Origin: Rhodococcoides corynebacterioides NBRC 14404
GTDB lineage: Bacteria; Actinomycetota; Actinomycetes; Mycobacteriales; Mycobacteriaceae
NCBI RefSeq assembly: GCF_001894765.1
Contig: NZ_BCWV01000003.1
Span: 372,001-436,000, forward strand
DNA length: 64,000 nt
Direction of reading: 5' to 3'
Below the pieces are notes generated by a model. It searched no databases and was not told the DNA's origin. It was given only the letters and a program-made list of their open reading frames with translations. This document shows positions 49,340 to 57,986 of this stretch, piece after piece (the stretch's first letter is position 1; each line of letters opens with the position of its first letter). Position numbers and translations under genes: made by a program.

Positions 49340-49840
49340 ATGGGGCGGAAATTCGAGTTCACCGAAGACTTCGACGTGACACTGGAGCAGGCGCACGCCG
49401 CGCTGACCGACGACGACCTGTGGGAGAAGCGGCGGCAGGACGCCGGAGATCGCGCCGAGGTGTCCGTCACCCGGCGTGACGACGGCGGCATCGAGGTGAC
49501 CATGAGCGAGAACGTCGGCGCGCAGGTGCTCCCCGGTGTGGTGCAGAAGGTCGTGCGTGGCGGTCTGACGATCACCCGCAAGGACACGTGGGGTCCGCTC
49601 GAGAACGGCCGCGCGGGCGGCACGCTGGAAGGCGGCTCCACGGGCCTGCCGTCGAAGGTCCGGGGCGTGTTCGTCCTGGCCCCGCACGGCGCGGGCACCC
49701 GCCTCACGCTGAACGGCACCGCCGAGGTCAAGGTGCCGCTGGTGGGCGGCAAGATCGAGGGCCTGATCGTGGACATGATCGGCAAACTGGTGCACACCGA
49801 GTCGAAGCAGGCGCGGGAGTACCTGGCGCAGAAGAGCTAG
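49340..49840 (+). CDS. DUF2505 family protein (START-like fold)
   Basis: The product is 166 residues from ATG 49340. It is a paralogue of 29535-30080, with the DUF2505 pattern [20 protein letters not shown] at the N-terminus, [20 protein letters not shown] in the middle and [20 protein letters not shown] at the C-terminus. START-like folds form a hydrophobic pocket, and the ligand is unknown. It converges on menD and overlaps its 3' end by 4 bp. Confidence 0.8.
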   Translation: MGRKFEFTEDFDVTLEQAHAALTDDDLWEKRRQDAGDRAEVSVTRRDDGGIEVTMSENVGAQVLPGVVQKVVRGGLTITRKDTWGPLENGRAGGTLEGGSTGLPSKVRGVFVLAPHGAGTRLTLNGTAEVKVPLVGGKIEGLIVDMIGKLVHTESKQAREYLAQKS

Positions 49841-51447
49841 CCGATCGCGCTCCGGATGTGGGCGTGCAGGTCACGGAGCCCGGAGCGATCGGTGGTCACC
49901 TCGAACACCCGCATGCCGTCGGCGTGCCCGGTGAGAGCCTTGGCCAGCTCGTCGGTGTCCACCCGGCGGTGCGGGATGCGATAAGCCGCGCAGAGAGCCG
50001 CGAGGTCCATCCCGTGCGGGGTGCCGAACACGCGCTCGAACACCCCCGCGTACTGCGGGTCGCCCTGTTCGAGCAGTTCGAAGATGCCGCCGCCGTCGTC
50101 GTTGGCGACGACGATCGTCAGGTCGCGCGGGCGCGGCTCACCGGGCCCGATGAGCAGGCCCGACGCGTCGTGCAGGAACGTGAGGTCGCCCATCAGCGCG
50201 ATGGTGCGGCCGTCGTGGGCCAGCGCGGCGCCGACCGCGGTGGAGACGGTGCCGTCGATGCCGGCGACGCCGCGGTTGGAGATCACCCGCACGTCGTCGG
50301 CGGGGTAGCCGACGAGCGCCATGTCGCGGACCGGGTTCGAGGCGCCGAGCAGCACCAGGTCACCCGGGCGTCGGGCCGACGACACGGCTGCCGCGACGTG
50401 CAGGCCGGTCACCGAGTCGGCGCGGTCGAGGGTGGTCCGGACGGCCTCGTCGGCCGCCGCGGAGGCGTCGGCGCAGCGGCGGAGCCACGCCTGCGACGGC
50501 GCGCCGGTGACGACGGCGCGGGTGCCGGTGGCGACGACGTTGCCGGACACGTCGGGCCAGCGCGGTCCGGTGGTGAGGGCGACGACGTCGACGTCGGGAT
50601 TCGCGAGCAACGCGGACACGGGGCGGTGCAGCGTGGGGCGGCCGGTGATGACCGCCTGGCGCGGCGCGAGAGCCGGCAAGGCGAGGGGGTTCACGGCCGG
50701 GCCGTGCAGCGGAGCCGTCGGCTCGGCCACGGTCGGCAGGTGCGCCAGCTCGGGGCGGTACGCGGCGCCGTGGCCGGAGATCACCACGGTGTCGGGCGTG
50801 AGGTCGAGGTCGACCGGAACGTCGAGGCTGGCGTACTGCGTGGTGGTCCAGGCGGCGCCGTCGGGGCGACCCGCCGGGGCCGGGGTGGTGTCGGAGAGAT
50901 CGGGCACCAGAGGTTCGCGCAGCGGGATGTCGAAGTGCACGGGACCGGCGTTGCCGGAGCGGGTGCCGCGCGCGGCCGCGAGCACGCGACACACGGCGGA
51001 GCGCCACTGACTGTTGCGGTCCCCCTCCTCGGCCAGGCCGAGGCTGATGGTCGCCCGCACCTGGACGTCGAACAGCCCGAGCTGTTCGATGGTCTGGTTG
51101 GCGCCGGTGCCGAGCATCTCGTAGGGCCGGTTGGCGCTGAGGACCACGAGTGGCACGCGAGCGTAGTTCGCCTCGAGCACCGCGGGCCCGAGGTTGGCGA
51201 CGGCGGTGCCCGACGTCATCACCACCGGCACCGGGTGACCGGCCGAGATCGCGAGCCCGATGGCCAGGAAGCCGGCCGTGCGCTCGTCGATCCGCAGGTG
51301 GAGTCGGACCCGACCGGCACGATCGGCCGCTTCGAGCGCGAACGCCAGCGGGGCGTTGCGGGACCCGGGGCACAGGACGACGTCACGGACGCCGCCACGG
51401 ATCAACTCGTCGACGACGACGGTGGCCTGGGCAGTGGACGGGTTCAC
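49837..51447 (-). CDS. menD: 2-succinyl-5-enolpyruvyl-6-hydroxy-3-cyclohexene-1-carboxylate synthase
   Basis: The product is 536 residues from GTG 51447 (a further ten codons are open upstream). It is a ThDP-dependent enzyme. The N-terminal PYR domain has [15 protein letters not shown] and the [12 protein letters not shown] segment with the catalytic Glu. The C-terminal PP domain shows a [13 protein letters not shown]g-ThDP motif and [16 protein letters not shown]. It condenses isochorismate and 2-oxoglutarate with loss of CO2, the first committed step of menaquinone synthesis. Divergent from the flavin reductase gene (about 60 bp). Confidence 0.95.
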   Translation of the reverse strand: MNPSTAQATVVVDELIRGGVRDVVLCPGSRNAPLAFALEAADRAGRVRLHLRIDERTAGFLAIGLAISAGHPVPVVMTSGTAVANLGPAVLEANYARVPLVVLSANRPYEMLGTGANQTIEQLGLFDVQVRATISLGLAEEGDRNSQWRSAVCRVLAAARGTRSGNAGPVHFDIPLREPLVPDLSDTTPAPAGRPDGAAWTTTQYASLDVPVDLDLTPDTVVISGHGAAYRPELAHLPTVAEPTAPLHGPAVNPLALPALAPRQAVITGRPTLHRPVSALLANPDVDVVALTTGPRWPDVSGNVVATGTRAVVTGAPSQAWLRRCADASAAADEAVRTTLDRADSVTGLHVAAAVSSARRPGDLVLLGASNPVRDMALVGYPADDVRVISNRGVAGIDGTVSTAVGAALAHDGRTIALMGDLTFLHDASGLLIGPGEPRPRDLTIVVANDDGGGIFELLEQGDPQYAGVFERVFGTPHGMDLAALCAAYRIPHRRVDTDELAKALTGHADGMRVFEVTTDRSGLRDLHAHIRSAIG

Positions 51448-51506
51448 CGATCCAGGGTGACACACGGCAGCAGGCACACCGCCGGGAGAATGGCACCATC
51501 GTTAAC

Positions 51507-52103
51507 GTGCGCCGAACCTTCACCCCGCAGACCGTGGACGAGACCACCTACTACAAGCTGCTGACCTCGACCGTCGTCCCCCGCCCGATCGCCTGGGTGT
51601 CGACGATCTCGGCGGACGGTGTGCCGAACCTCGCTCCGTACAGCTTCTTCACCGTGGCCAGCTCCGTTCCGCCGGTGGTGCAGTTCACCTCCATCGGCCG
51701 CAAGGACAGCCTCCGCAACATCGAGGCGACGGGCGAATTCGTGATCAACCTCGCGACGGAGGCGTTGTTCGAGGAGGTCAACGCGACGTCGGCGAACTAC
51801 GAGTCCTCGATCAGCGAGTTCTCCGCCGTGGGGCTCGCGGAGGAACCGAGCGAGACGGTGCGTCCACCGCGCGTCGCGCAGTCGCCGGTGTCCATCGAGG
51901 CGACGCTGAACCGGGTGGTCGAGGTGGGCAACGCCTTCGTCGTCATGGGCGACGTCACCATGATCACGGTGCAGGCCGAGCACCTCGCCGACGACGACCT
52001 GCCCGCGTTCGACTCCCTCGCTCCGCTGAGTCGTCTGGGCCGTAACGAGTGGGGACTGCCGCCGGCGGTGCGGACCATCGATCGGCCGACGACGCCGCGA
52101 TGA
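51507..52103 (+). CDS. Flavin reductase-like (FMN-binding) protein
   Basis: The product is 198 residues from GTG 51507. It has a split-barrel FMN-binding fold: VVPRPIAWVSTISADGVPNLAPYSFFT at the N-terminus, PPVVQFTSIGRKDSLRNIEATGEFVINL, and RLGRNEWGL at the C-terminus. Such proteins reduce flavin for partner oxygenases or bind FMN in other oxidoreductases. No monooxygenase lies beside it. It overlaps the AbrB-type gene by 4 bp (ATGA), an uncommon pairing whose meaning is unclear. Confidence 0.85.
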   Translation: MRRTFTPQTVDETTYYKLLTSTVVPRPIAWVSTISADGVPNLAPYSFFTVASSVPPVVQFTSIGRKDSLRNIEATGEFVINLATEALFEEVNATSANYESSISEFSAVGLAEEPSETVRPPRVAQSPVSIEATLNRVVEVGNAFVVMGDVTMITVQAEHLADDDLPAFDSLAPLSRLGRNEWGLPPAVRTIDRPTTPR

Positions 52104-53152
52104 GGTTCTCCCCGGCGCTCGCCGGGAGGTGGGTCGCCCTCACGCTCGTCACGGTCGTGCTGACGGTTCTCGCCGAGCGGGTGGGCGTCCCCTCGGCGGC
52201 GCTGTTCGTCGGACTCGCCGTCGCGACGGTGTTCGCCCTGGCGCGGGTCGGCCCCACCAAGGTCCCGAGCCGGGCGAGCCAGGCCGCGCAGGCGGTGCTG
52301 GGCGTGGAGATCGGCACGCTGCTCGACCGGGACACCCTGGCCTCGCTCGGGTCGGACTGGGTTCCCGTGGTGCTGGTCTCGCTCGGCACCCTGCTGCTGT
52401 CCATCGGCGCCGGCGCCGCGCTCGGCCTGCACCGCGACCTGTCGGCGACGACGGGGGCGCTGGCTCTCGTGGCGGGCGGGGCGTCCGGCATGGTGGCCAT
52501 CGCGCGCGACCTGGGCGGCGACGAGCGGGTGGTCGCGGTGGTGCAGTACCTGCGGGTGCTGCTGGTGACGGCGTCCCTGCCGTTCGTCGCCACGGTGGTG
52601 TTCCACGCCGACACCGGTCGCAGCGGCGGGCCCGAGACGTCGGGAGCGCCGCTGTGGGTGGACGCCGTCTTCATCCTCGGGTGCCTGGGCGTCGGCGTGC
52701 CCCTGGCGCGGCTGATCCGCCTGCCCGCGCCGGCACTGCTCGGTCCCCTGATCGTGGCCACCGTGGCCGATCTGGTCGGGTGGACCGGCGGTGCGGAGGT
52801 ACCGACCCTGCTGCTCGCGGCCGTGTACATCGTGATCGGCTGGCAGGCGGGTCTGCGCTTCACCGTCGAGTCGTTCCGCTCGATCGGCCGCATCCTCCCG
52901 TGGGCCACGCTGTTGATCGTCGCCATCGCCGTCGGATGCGCGTTGCTCGGCCTCGTCCTGGTGGAGACGACGTCCGTCACCCCGTACGAGGCCTATCTCG
53001 CCACCACCCCGGGCGGCATCTACGCCGTGCTGGCGCTCGCCGCGGCCAGCGACGTGAACGTGACGTTCGTCGTCGCCGCGCAGGTGCTGAGGGTGTTCCT
53101 GATGCTGCTCATCGTGCCGCTGTTCACGCGGCGGCGACAGCGCGGCGAGTGA
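52100..53152 (+). CDS. AbrB/AimA-type integral membrane protein
   Basis: The product is 350 residues from ATG 52100. About ten hydrophobic segments fall into two repeats, each with a glycine-rich helix (VGLAVATVFALARVGP; LLGPLIVATVADLVGW). Each repeat ends with a conserved VASGTxxGxxL-like segment, seen here as LVAGGASGMVAIAR and ATTPGGIYAVLALAA. This matches the AbrB duplication family of membrane proteins, sometimes named ammonia monooxygenase in databases without evidence. The transported species is unknown. It is translationally coupled to the flavin reductase. Its stop is 7 bp from the convergent 53159-53602 gene. Confidence 0.82.
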   Translation: MRFSPALAGRWVALTLVTVVLTVLAERVGVPSAALFVGLAVATVFALARVGPTKVPSRASQAAQAVLGVEIGTLLDRDTLASLGSDWVPVVLVSLGTLLLSIGAGAALGLHRDLSATTGALALVAGGASGMVAIARDLGGDERVVAVVQYLRVLLVTASLPFVATVVFHADTGRSGGPETSGAPLWVDAVFILGCLGVGVPLARLIRLPAPALLGPLIVATVADLVGWTGGAEVPTLLLAAVYIVIGWQAGLRFTVESFRSIGRILPWATLLIVAIAVGCALLGLVLVETTSVTPYEAYLATTPGGIYAVLALAAASDVNVTFVVAAQVLRVFLMLLIVPLFTRRRQRGE

Positions 53153-53158
53153 GGCTGC

Positions 53159-53602
53159 TCAGGCGTACTTCTGGACCAGCTCGCCCACGCGCGGGAGCGC
53201 CTCGGTGACGTGCTTCTTCGCCGACGGCCGCAGGGACGAGTAGACCTTCTCGATCGCCTTCCTGCTGGTGCCCGCGACGCGCTCGTCGGTGACCGACAGC
53301 AGCGCGTCGGACACGGCGTCACCGCGGCCGACGAGGTGGTCGCCGAATCGCCCGGACGATCCGGCGGCGGTGTACTCCTGCCAGAACGGGTCCAGCTTCG
53401 CGACGAAGCTCGGCCACAGCTTCGCGACGGCGTCGTCGATGATCCCGGGGCCGACCTTCTTCACGGCGCCGTACCCGCCCTTGACGGCGAGGCCGGACGC
53501 GCCCTTCTTGCCGGACACCTCCGCGTCGATCAGCGCCGCGACGTCGGCACGGACGGCGGGGGCGACGGACTCGTCGAGCAGGGTGGTCTGGAGGGAAGCC
53601 AC
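53159..53602 (-). CDS. Actinobacterial helical protein, unknown function
   Basis: The product is 147 residues from GTG 53602 (GAAAGG upstream). It is predicted to be mainly helical, with alternating Ala/Val/Leu and charged residues, two near-repeats of a basic patch (EVSGKKGASG, LRPSAKKHVTEALPR) and a single aromatic cluster (PSFVAKLDPFWQEYT). It has no signal peptide and no transmembrane segment. I cannot assign a family. It lies between the AbrB-type gene and menC, on the menC strand 3' side, with its own ribosome site, and is probably monocistronic. Confidence 0.7.
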   Translation of the reverse strand: MASLQTTLLDESVAPAVRADVAALIDAEVSGKKGASGLAVKGGYGAVKKVGPGIIDDAVAKLWPSFVAKLDPFWQEYTAAGSSGRFGDHLVGRGDAVSDALLSVTDERVAGTSRKAIEKVYSSLRPSAKKHVTEALPRVGELVQKYA

Positions 53603-53655
53603 GAGGGAACCTTTCGGGTCGATCGGGAACGGCGGTTCTGGGGACGGCGGCGACC

Positions 53656-54615
53656 CTACAACAGCCGGAGGCACCGTTCGGCGCGGGCGATCCACCAGCG
53701 TCGGCGGTCCTCGGGCGCGGCCAGTGCGGTGAGCGCAGCGGAGTCGGGAACGATTGTGTCGGCGCACAATCGGCCGTCGACCAGCTCCCGCGGCGGGGCC
53801 AGGTCGGCGGTGAACAGCGCGCCGGTGGCCAACCCGCACGCGGCGGTGGACTGCAGCGCAGCGGCGGCGGCGAGACCGGCGCTCATCCCCACGGCGGTGT
53901 CGAGCGCACTCGAGACGACCACCGGTACGCCGTACTCGGCCAGTCGGTCCGCGAGCGCCACGACTGCCCGCATCCCGCCCAGCGGCGGCACCTTGACCAC
54001 GGCGACGTCGGCGGCGCCCGCCCGCACGACGCGCAGCGGGTCGTCGGCCCGGCGGATCGACTCGTCGGCGGCGACGGCGACGCCCGGCACCCGACGTCGC
54101 ACCTCGGCCAGGTCCTCGACGCTCGCGCAGGGTTGTTCGGCGTACTCGAGGTCGCCCGTCTCGGTGAGGGCGTGCAGCGCCCGCTCGGCCTCGTCGACGG
54201 TCCAGCCACCGTTGGCGTCCACCCGCACGGTGGGGACGAGGGCGCGGACCGCCTCGACGCGTGCGACGTCGTCGGCGAGGCTCTGCCCCCGCTCGGCGAC
54301 CTTCACCTTGGCGGTGCGGGCACCGGGAAAGCGGGCGAGGACGTCGGGGACGTCGGCCGCCGGTACGGCGGGCACGGTGGCGTTGACGTCGACCCACTCC
54401 CGGACGCGGTCGGGCGGACCGAGGGTGGCCGCCTCGAGACCGGCGGCGAGCCACAGGGCGGCCTCGGCGTCGTCGTACTCGGGGAAGGCGGCGAACTCGC
54501 CCCACCCGGCCGGGCCCTCGAACACCATCGCCTCCCGCACGGTGATGCCCCGGAATCGGGTGCGCATCGGCAGGGCGACGACGTGCGCGGACGCGAGGAG
54601 GTCGGCCGGGCGCAT
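53656..54615 (-). CDS. menC: o-Succinylbenzoate synthase
   Basis: The product is 319 residues from ATG 54615, which overlaps the thioesterase stop by one base (TGATG). It is an enolase-superfamily enzyme: the second-domain lysine region TAKVKVAERG (Lys-x-Lys), metal ligands VRVDANGGW, EYAEQPC and AADESI, and the lysine on the final strand VVKVPPLGG. It dehydrates SHCHC to o-succinylbenzoate in the menaquinone pathway. The barrel carries all three acidic metal ligands and both catalytic lysines. Confidence 0.94.
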   Translation of the reverse strand: MRPADLLASAHVVALPMRTRFRGITVREAMVFEGPAGWGEFAAFPEYDDAEAALWLAAGLEAATLGPPDRVREWVDVNATVPAVPAADVPDVLARFPGARTAKVKVAERGQSLADDVARVEAVRALVPTVRVDANGGWTVDEAERALHALTETGDLEYAEQPCASVEDLAEVRRRVPGVAVAADESIRRADDPLRVVRAGAADVAVVKVPPLGGMRAVVALADRLAEYGVPVVVSSALDTAVGMSAGLAAAAALQSTAACGLATGALFTADLAPPRELVDGRLCADTIVPDSAALTALAAPEDRRRWWIARAERCLRLL

Positions 54616-55223
54616 CAGGGCTGGCCGGGCAGCAGCGACACCATGAGGGAGTGGCACTCGGCGAGGACCGTCCCGTCGAGGTCGGTCAGCACCGCCTCGA
54701 TGAACGCCTTGCGTCCCTCGACCTTGGTGACGTGCCCGCTCACCCGCAACTGCCGGTCGAGCGGCGTGACCGCGCGGTAGTCGATGTGCAGGAAGGCCGT
54801 GCGGCTGCGGGGGCGGCCGTAGGCGTGCTGGATCAGCCCGAAGAGATCGTCGAACAGCAGCGGCAGGGTGCCGCCGTGCGCGGCCGCGTTGCCCCCGAGG
54901 TGGTAGCGACGGAACACACCCGTGGACTGCACACCGTCGGGGCCGTATTTCTCGATGGTCCAGGGCAGGAGCAGCAGACTCCCCCGGCCCGGCAGCTCGA
55001 GCGACCGGCCGGCCGGGGAGGCGCCCTCCGGCACCACGTACGGCGCCATCGCGGCGGCGAGCTTCTCCGCCTGGTCCGCGGCGGCCGCCAGCTGCTCCTC
55101 GGGGAGGTCGGTCGAGACGGCGAGGTCCTGGATGGTGCGCAACGCCTCGAGCAGGCGCCCGAAGTCGGCGGGCGGATGCGCGGGCGTGAACCTCGGGAAG
55201 CCGCCGTGCGGCGTGTCGCTCAT
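54615..55223 (-). CDS. PaaI/hotdog-family thioesterase
   Basis: The product is 202 residues from ATG 55223; a GTG at 55244 is an alternative. A helical N-terminus of about 80 residues is followed by a hotdog domain: RRYHLGGNAAAHGGTLPLLFDDLFG contains the catalytic-type His/Gly/Asp neighbourhood, and VEGRKAFIEAVLTDLDGTVLAECHSLM closes the fold. Coupling to menC (TGATG) suggests release of 1,4-dihydroxy-2-naphthoate from its CoA ester, the missing thioesterase step (MenI) between MenB and MenA. This function is inferred from position only. Divergent from menB, 80 bp away. Confidence 0.85.
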   Translation of the reverse strand: MSDTPHGGFPRFTPAHPPADFGRLLEALRTIQDLAVSTDLPEEQLAAAADQAEKLAAAMAPYVVPEGASPAGRSLELPGRGSLLLLPWTIEKYGPDGVQSTGVFRRYHLGGNAAAHGGTLPLLFDDLFGLIQHAYGRPRSRTAFLHIDYRAVTPLDRQLRVSGHVTKVEGRKAFIEAVLTDLDGTVLAECHSLMVSLLPGQP

Positions 55224-55303
55224 CGCCCGACGGTAACGCTGCACTCACCGGCCCGAGTCGTAGGGTGGGGACCGGCGCGGGCGCCGGGTCGTAGGGTTGG
55301 GGC

Positions 55304-56212
55304 GTGACCGAGACGCGCTCCCCGTTCCAGCCCGATCAGTGGACCGTCGTGCCCGGGTTCGAGGACCTGACCGACATCACCTACCACCGCCACGTGACCG
55401 ACGGCACCGTGCGCATCGCGTTCGATCGCCCCGAGGTGCGCAACGCGTTCCGGCCCGGCACGGTGGACGAGCTGTACCGCACGCTCGATCACGCCCGCAT
55501 GACCTCCGACGTCGGTGCGGTCCTGCTCACCGGCAACGGACCCAGCCCCAAGGACGGCGGGTGGGCCTTCTGCTCCGGTGGAGACCAGCGCATCCGCGGC
55601 CGCTCGGGGTACCAGTACGCGAGCGGTGAGACCGCGGAGACGGTGGACAAGGCGCGCGCCGGTCGCCTGCACATCCTCGAGGTGCAGCGGTTGATCCGCA
55701 CCATGCCGAAGGTGGTCCTCTGCCTGGTCAACGGGTGGGCGGCCGGCGGCGGCCACAGCCTGCACGTGGTGTGCGACCTGACGCTCGCCAGCCGCGAGCA
55801 CGCTCGCTTCAAGCAGACCGATGCGGACGTGGGCAGTTTCGACGGCGGGTACGGCAGCGCCTACCTGGCGAAGATGGTGGGACAGAAGTTCGCTCGCGAG
55901 ATCTTCTTCCTCGGTGACACCTACAGCGCCGAGGACATGCACCGGATGGGCGCGGTGAACAAGGTCGTCGACCACGCCGAGCTGGAGACGGTGGCGATCG
56001 AGTGGGCCCGCACCATCAACGGCAAATCGCCTCAGGCGCAACGCATGCTGAAGTACGCGTTCAACCTGCAGGACGACGGACTGGTCGGCCAGCAACTGTT
56101 CGCCGGCGAGGCGACCCGTCTGGCCTACATGACCGACGAGGCCGTGGAGGGCCGGGACTCGTTCCTCGAGAAGCGCGACCCCGACTGGTCGCCCTACCCC
56201 TGGTACTTCTGA
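55304..56212 (+). CDS. menB: 1,4-Dihydroxy-2-naphthoyl-CoA synthase
   Basis: The product is 302 residues from GTG 55304. It is a crotonase-fold MenB: RIAFDRPEVRNAFRPGTVDEL, the oxyanion-hole block FCSGGDQRIRG, CLVNGWAAGGGHSLHVVCDL and the MenB-specific C-terminal ...DDGLVGQQLFAGEATRLAYMTDEAVEGRDSF, given here in part as EGRDSFLEKRDPDWSPYPW. It performs the Dieckmann cyclisation of o-succinylbenzoyl-CoA. The DxGxFDGGYGS pattern (DVGSFDGGYGSAYLA) is also typical. It heads a run menB-VOC-menE. Confidence 0.96.
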   Translation: MTETRSPFQPDQWTVVPGFEDLTDITYHRHVTDGTVRIAFDRPEVRNAFRPGTVDELYRTLDHARMTSDVGAVLLTGNGPSPKDGGWAFCSGGDQRIRGRSGYQYASGETAETVDKARAGRLHILEVQRLIRTMPKVVLCLVNGWAAGGGHSLHVVCDLTLASREHARFKQTDADVGSFDGGYGSAYLAKMVGQKFAREIFFLGDTYSAEDMHRMGAVNKVVDHAELETVAIEWARTINGKSPQAQRMLKYAFNLQDDGLVGQQLFAGEATRLAYMTDEAVEGRDSFLEKRDPDWSPYPWYF

Positions 56213-56216
56213 CGCG

Positions 56217-56597
56217 ATGGACGTCCTGGCGAGCCGCACGATCCTGCGCCCACGCGATCCCGACGTCACGACGGCGTTCTATCGAGATCGTCTGGGCCTC
56301 GGCATCTTTCGCGAGTATCCGGGCGGAACGGTGTTCTTCGCCGGGCAGGCGCTGATCGAGGTCGCGGGCCACGGCGAGCCGGACGCCGGGTCGAGCGCCA
56401 CCATCCTGCTCCAGGTGCGGGACGTCCACGCCGCACGCGCCGAGCTCGTCGAGGCCGGTGTGGCGGTCGTGCGCGAACCCCGGACCGAGACCTGGGGACT
56501 GATCGAGATGTGGATCGCGGACCCGGACGGCACCCGCATCGTGTTGGTCGAGGTCCCGCCGAACCACCCGCAGCGCAAGGACTCCCGTGGCGAGTGA
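56217..56597 (+). CDS. VOC family protein between menB and menE
   Basis: The product is 126 residues from ATG 56217, 4 bp after menB. It is a VOC fold: ASRTILRPRDPDVTTAFYRDRLGL at the N-terminus and WIADPDGTRIVLVEVPPNHP at the C-terminus, with an Asp/His-rich metal-site pattern in between. It overlaps menE by 11 bp, so it belongs to the menaquinone operon. A metal-dependent role in this pathway is not known, and its function here is open. Confidence 0.85.
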   Translation: MDVLASRTILRPRDPDVTTAFYRDRLGLGIFREYPGGTVFFAGQALIEVAGHGEPDAGSSATILLQVRDVHAARAELVEAGVAVVREPRTETWGLIEMWIADPDGTRIVLVEVPPNHPQRKDSRGE

Positions 56598-57798
56598 CCT
56601 CGAGGTCCTGCGGATTCCCGCCGGCCCCGAGGCCGCCGCACTGCTCCCCCACCTGGCCCGCGTGCTCGACGGCCAGGCGCCCCCGGCGCTGCCCGTGCCC
56701 GCCGACGACCCGCGTGAGATCGAGCGCCTCACCGGCACCCTGGCGCCCGGCACCCCGATCGAGCACGACGCGGTCCTGGTCCTCGCCACCTCCGGATCCA
56801 CCGGGGTGCCCAAGGGCGCGCTCCTCACCGCCGCCGCGCTGCGGGCGAGCGCCGCGGCGACGCACTCCCGACTCGGCGGCGTCGGGACCTGGCTGCTGGC
56901 CCTTCCCGCCCACCACGTCGCGGGCATGCAGGTGCTGCTCCGATCGGTGGCCGCCGGGACCGAGCCGGTGGTGCTCGACGTCCGCGACGGGTTCGATCCC
57001 ACCGCCCTGCCCGCCGCGGTCGCGGCGATGAGCGGTCCGCGCCGGTACACCTCGCTGGTGCCCACCCAGCTGGTCAAGGCGTTGGCGGACCCAGACGCCA
57101 CCGCCGCCCTGGCCTCCCTCGACGCAGTCCTCCTCGGCGGCGCCGCCACCCCCGCCCCGCTGCTGGCGCGGGCGACGGCGGCCGCGATCCCCGTCGTGCG
57201 CACGTACGGGATGTCCGAGACCTGCGGCGGCTGCGTCTACGACGGCGTCCCCCTCGACGGGGTGCGACTGCGCCTCGGTGATGAGGGTCGGCTGCGCCTC
57301 GGCGACGACGGTCGGCTGCGCCTCGGTGACGACGGCCGCGTGTCGCTCGGCGGACCGACACTGGCAGCGGGGTACCGCGGCATGCCCGACCATCCCGCGT
57401 TCGCCGAGCCCGGTTGGTTCCGGACCGACGACGTCGGGCGCATCGGCGAGGACGGGCGTCTCCGCATCCTCGGCCGGGTCGACGACGCCATCTCCACGGC
57501 CGGGCTGACCGTCGTTCCGCGGGTGGTGGAGGACGTCGTGACGGCGGTGCCCGGGGTGGCGGAATGCGTCGTGGTGGGTGTGCCGGACGAGCGGCTGGGC
57601 GCGCGCGTGGCAGCCCTGGTGGTCCTCGACGCCGGGGCGACGGTGACCGACGACGCCATCCGCGAGCACGTGGCGAGCGAGCTGGGCCGCGAGGCCGTGC
57701 CGCGCGTCGTCGTGCGGACGGCTGCGCTGCCGGTGCGGGGCCCCGGAAAGGTCGATCGTGCTGCGGCGTTGCGACGGGTGATCGACGAGGCGCGGTGA
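56587..57798 (+). CDS. menE: o-Succinylbenzoate-CoA ligase
   Basis: The product is 403 residues from GTG 56587, overlapping the VOC gene by 11 bp. It is an adenylate-forming ANL enzyme: P-loop ATSGSTGVPKGA near residue 72, RTYGMSETCGGCVYDG, motif GWFRTDDVGRIGEDGRLRILGRVDD, and the C-terminal RGPGKVDRAALRR-like lysine region (RGPGKVDRAA). It activates o-succinylbenzoate and forms its CoA thioester. An unusual three-fold repeat of RLRLGDDG (about residues 227-250) lies ahead of the hinge. The length matches the compact actinobacterial MenE. Confidence 0.93.
   Translation: MASDLEVLRIPAGPEAAALLPHLARVLDGQAPPALPVPADDPREIERLTGTLAPGTPIEHDAVLVLATSGSTGVPKGALLTAAALRASAAATHSRLGGVGTWLLALPAHHVAGMQVLLRSVAAGTEPVVLDVRDGFDPTALPAAVAAMSGPRRYTSLVPTQLVKALADPDATAALASLDAVLLGGAATPAPLLARATAAAIPVVRTYGMSETCGGCVYDGVPLDGVRLRLGDEGRLRLGDDGRLRLGDDGRVSLGGPTLAAGYRGMPDHPAFAEPGWFRTDDVGRIGEDGRLRILGRVDDAISTAGLTVVPRVVEDVVTAVPGVAECVVVGVPDERLGARVAALVVLDAGATVTDDAIREHVASELGREAVPRVVVRTAALPVRGPGKVDRAAALRRVIDEAR
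57270..57343 (+). repeat. 24-bp in-frame tandem repeat in menE
   Basis: Three copies of a 24-bp unit (CGGCTGCGCCTCGGTGACGA and closing GGGT) encode RLRLGDEG, RLRLGDDG and RLRLGDDG just before the adenylation-domain motif. The copies differ only at single bases, so they arose by recent replication slippage. Confidence 0.75.
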
Positions 57799-57888
57799 CG
57801 GCGGCGGTCGACCGATGGTGTCGTCCGAACGGATGACAGCAGGTGGGAGCGACCCGCCACGGACGACTGCGATGTCGGTGCCGATGGG

Positions 57889-57971
57889 TACAGTGCGGTT
57901 TCACCCGTGTAACGGGGCGCCATTTCACCCGTGCCACGGGGCGCGATCCACCCGGGCCACGGAGCACGTTC
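57889..57971 (+). promoter_or_regulatory. Promoter candidate and iteron-like repeats before the Rv3651-like gene
   Basis: TACAGT at 57889-57894 is a -10 candidate without a clear -35. Directly downstream are two nearly identical 24-bp direct repeats (57900-57923 and 57924-57947) and a third, degenerate one (57948-57970). Each contains an inverted CCCGTG/ACGGG core. Such arrays suggest protein-binding sites overlapping the transcription start or leader. Confidence 0.5.
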
Positions 57972-57986
57972 TCGGAGGCGGTCGAC

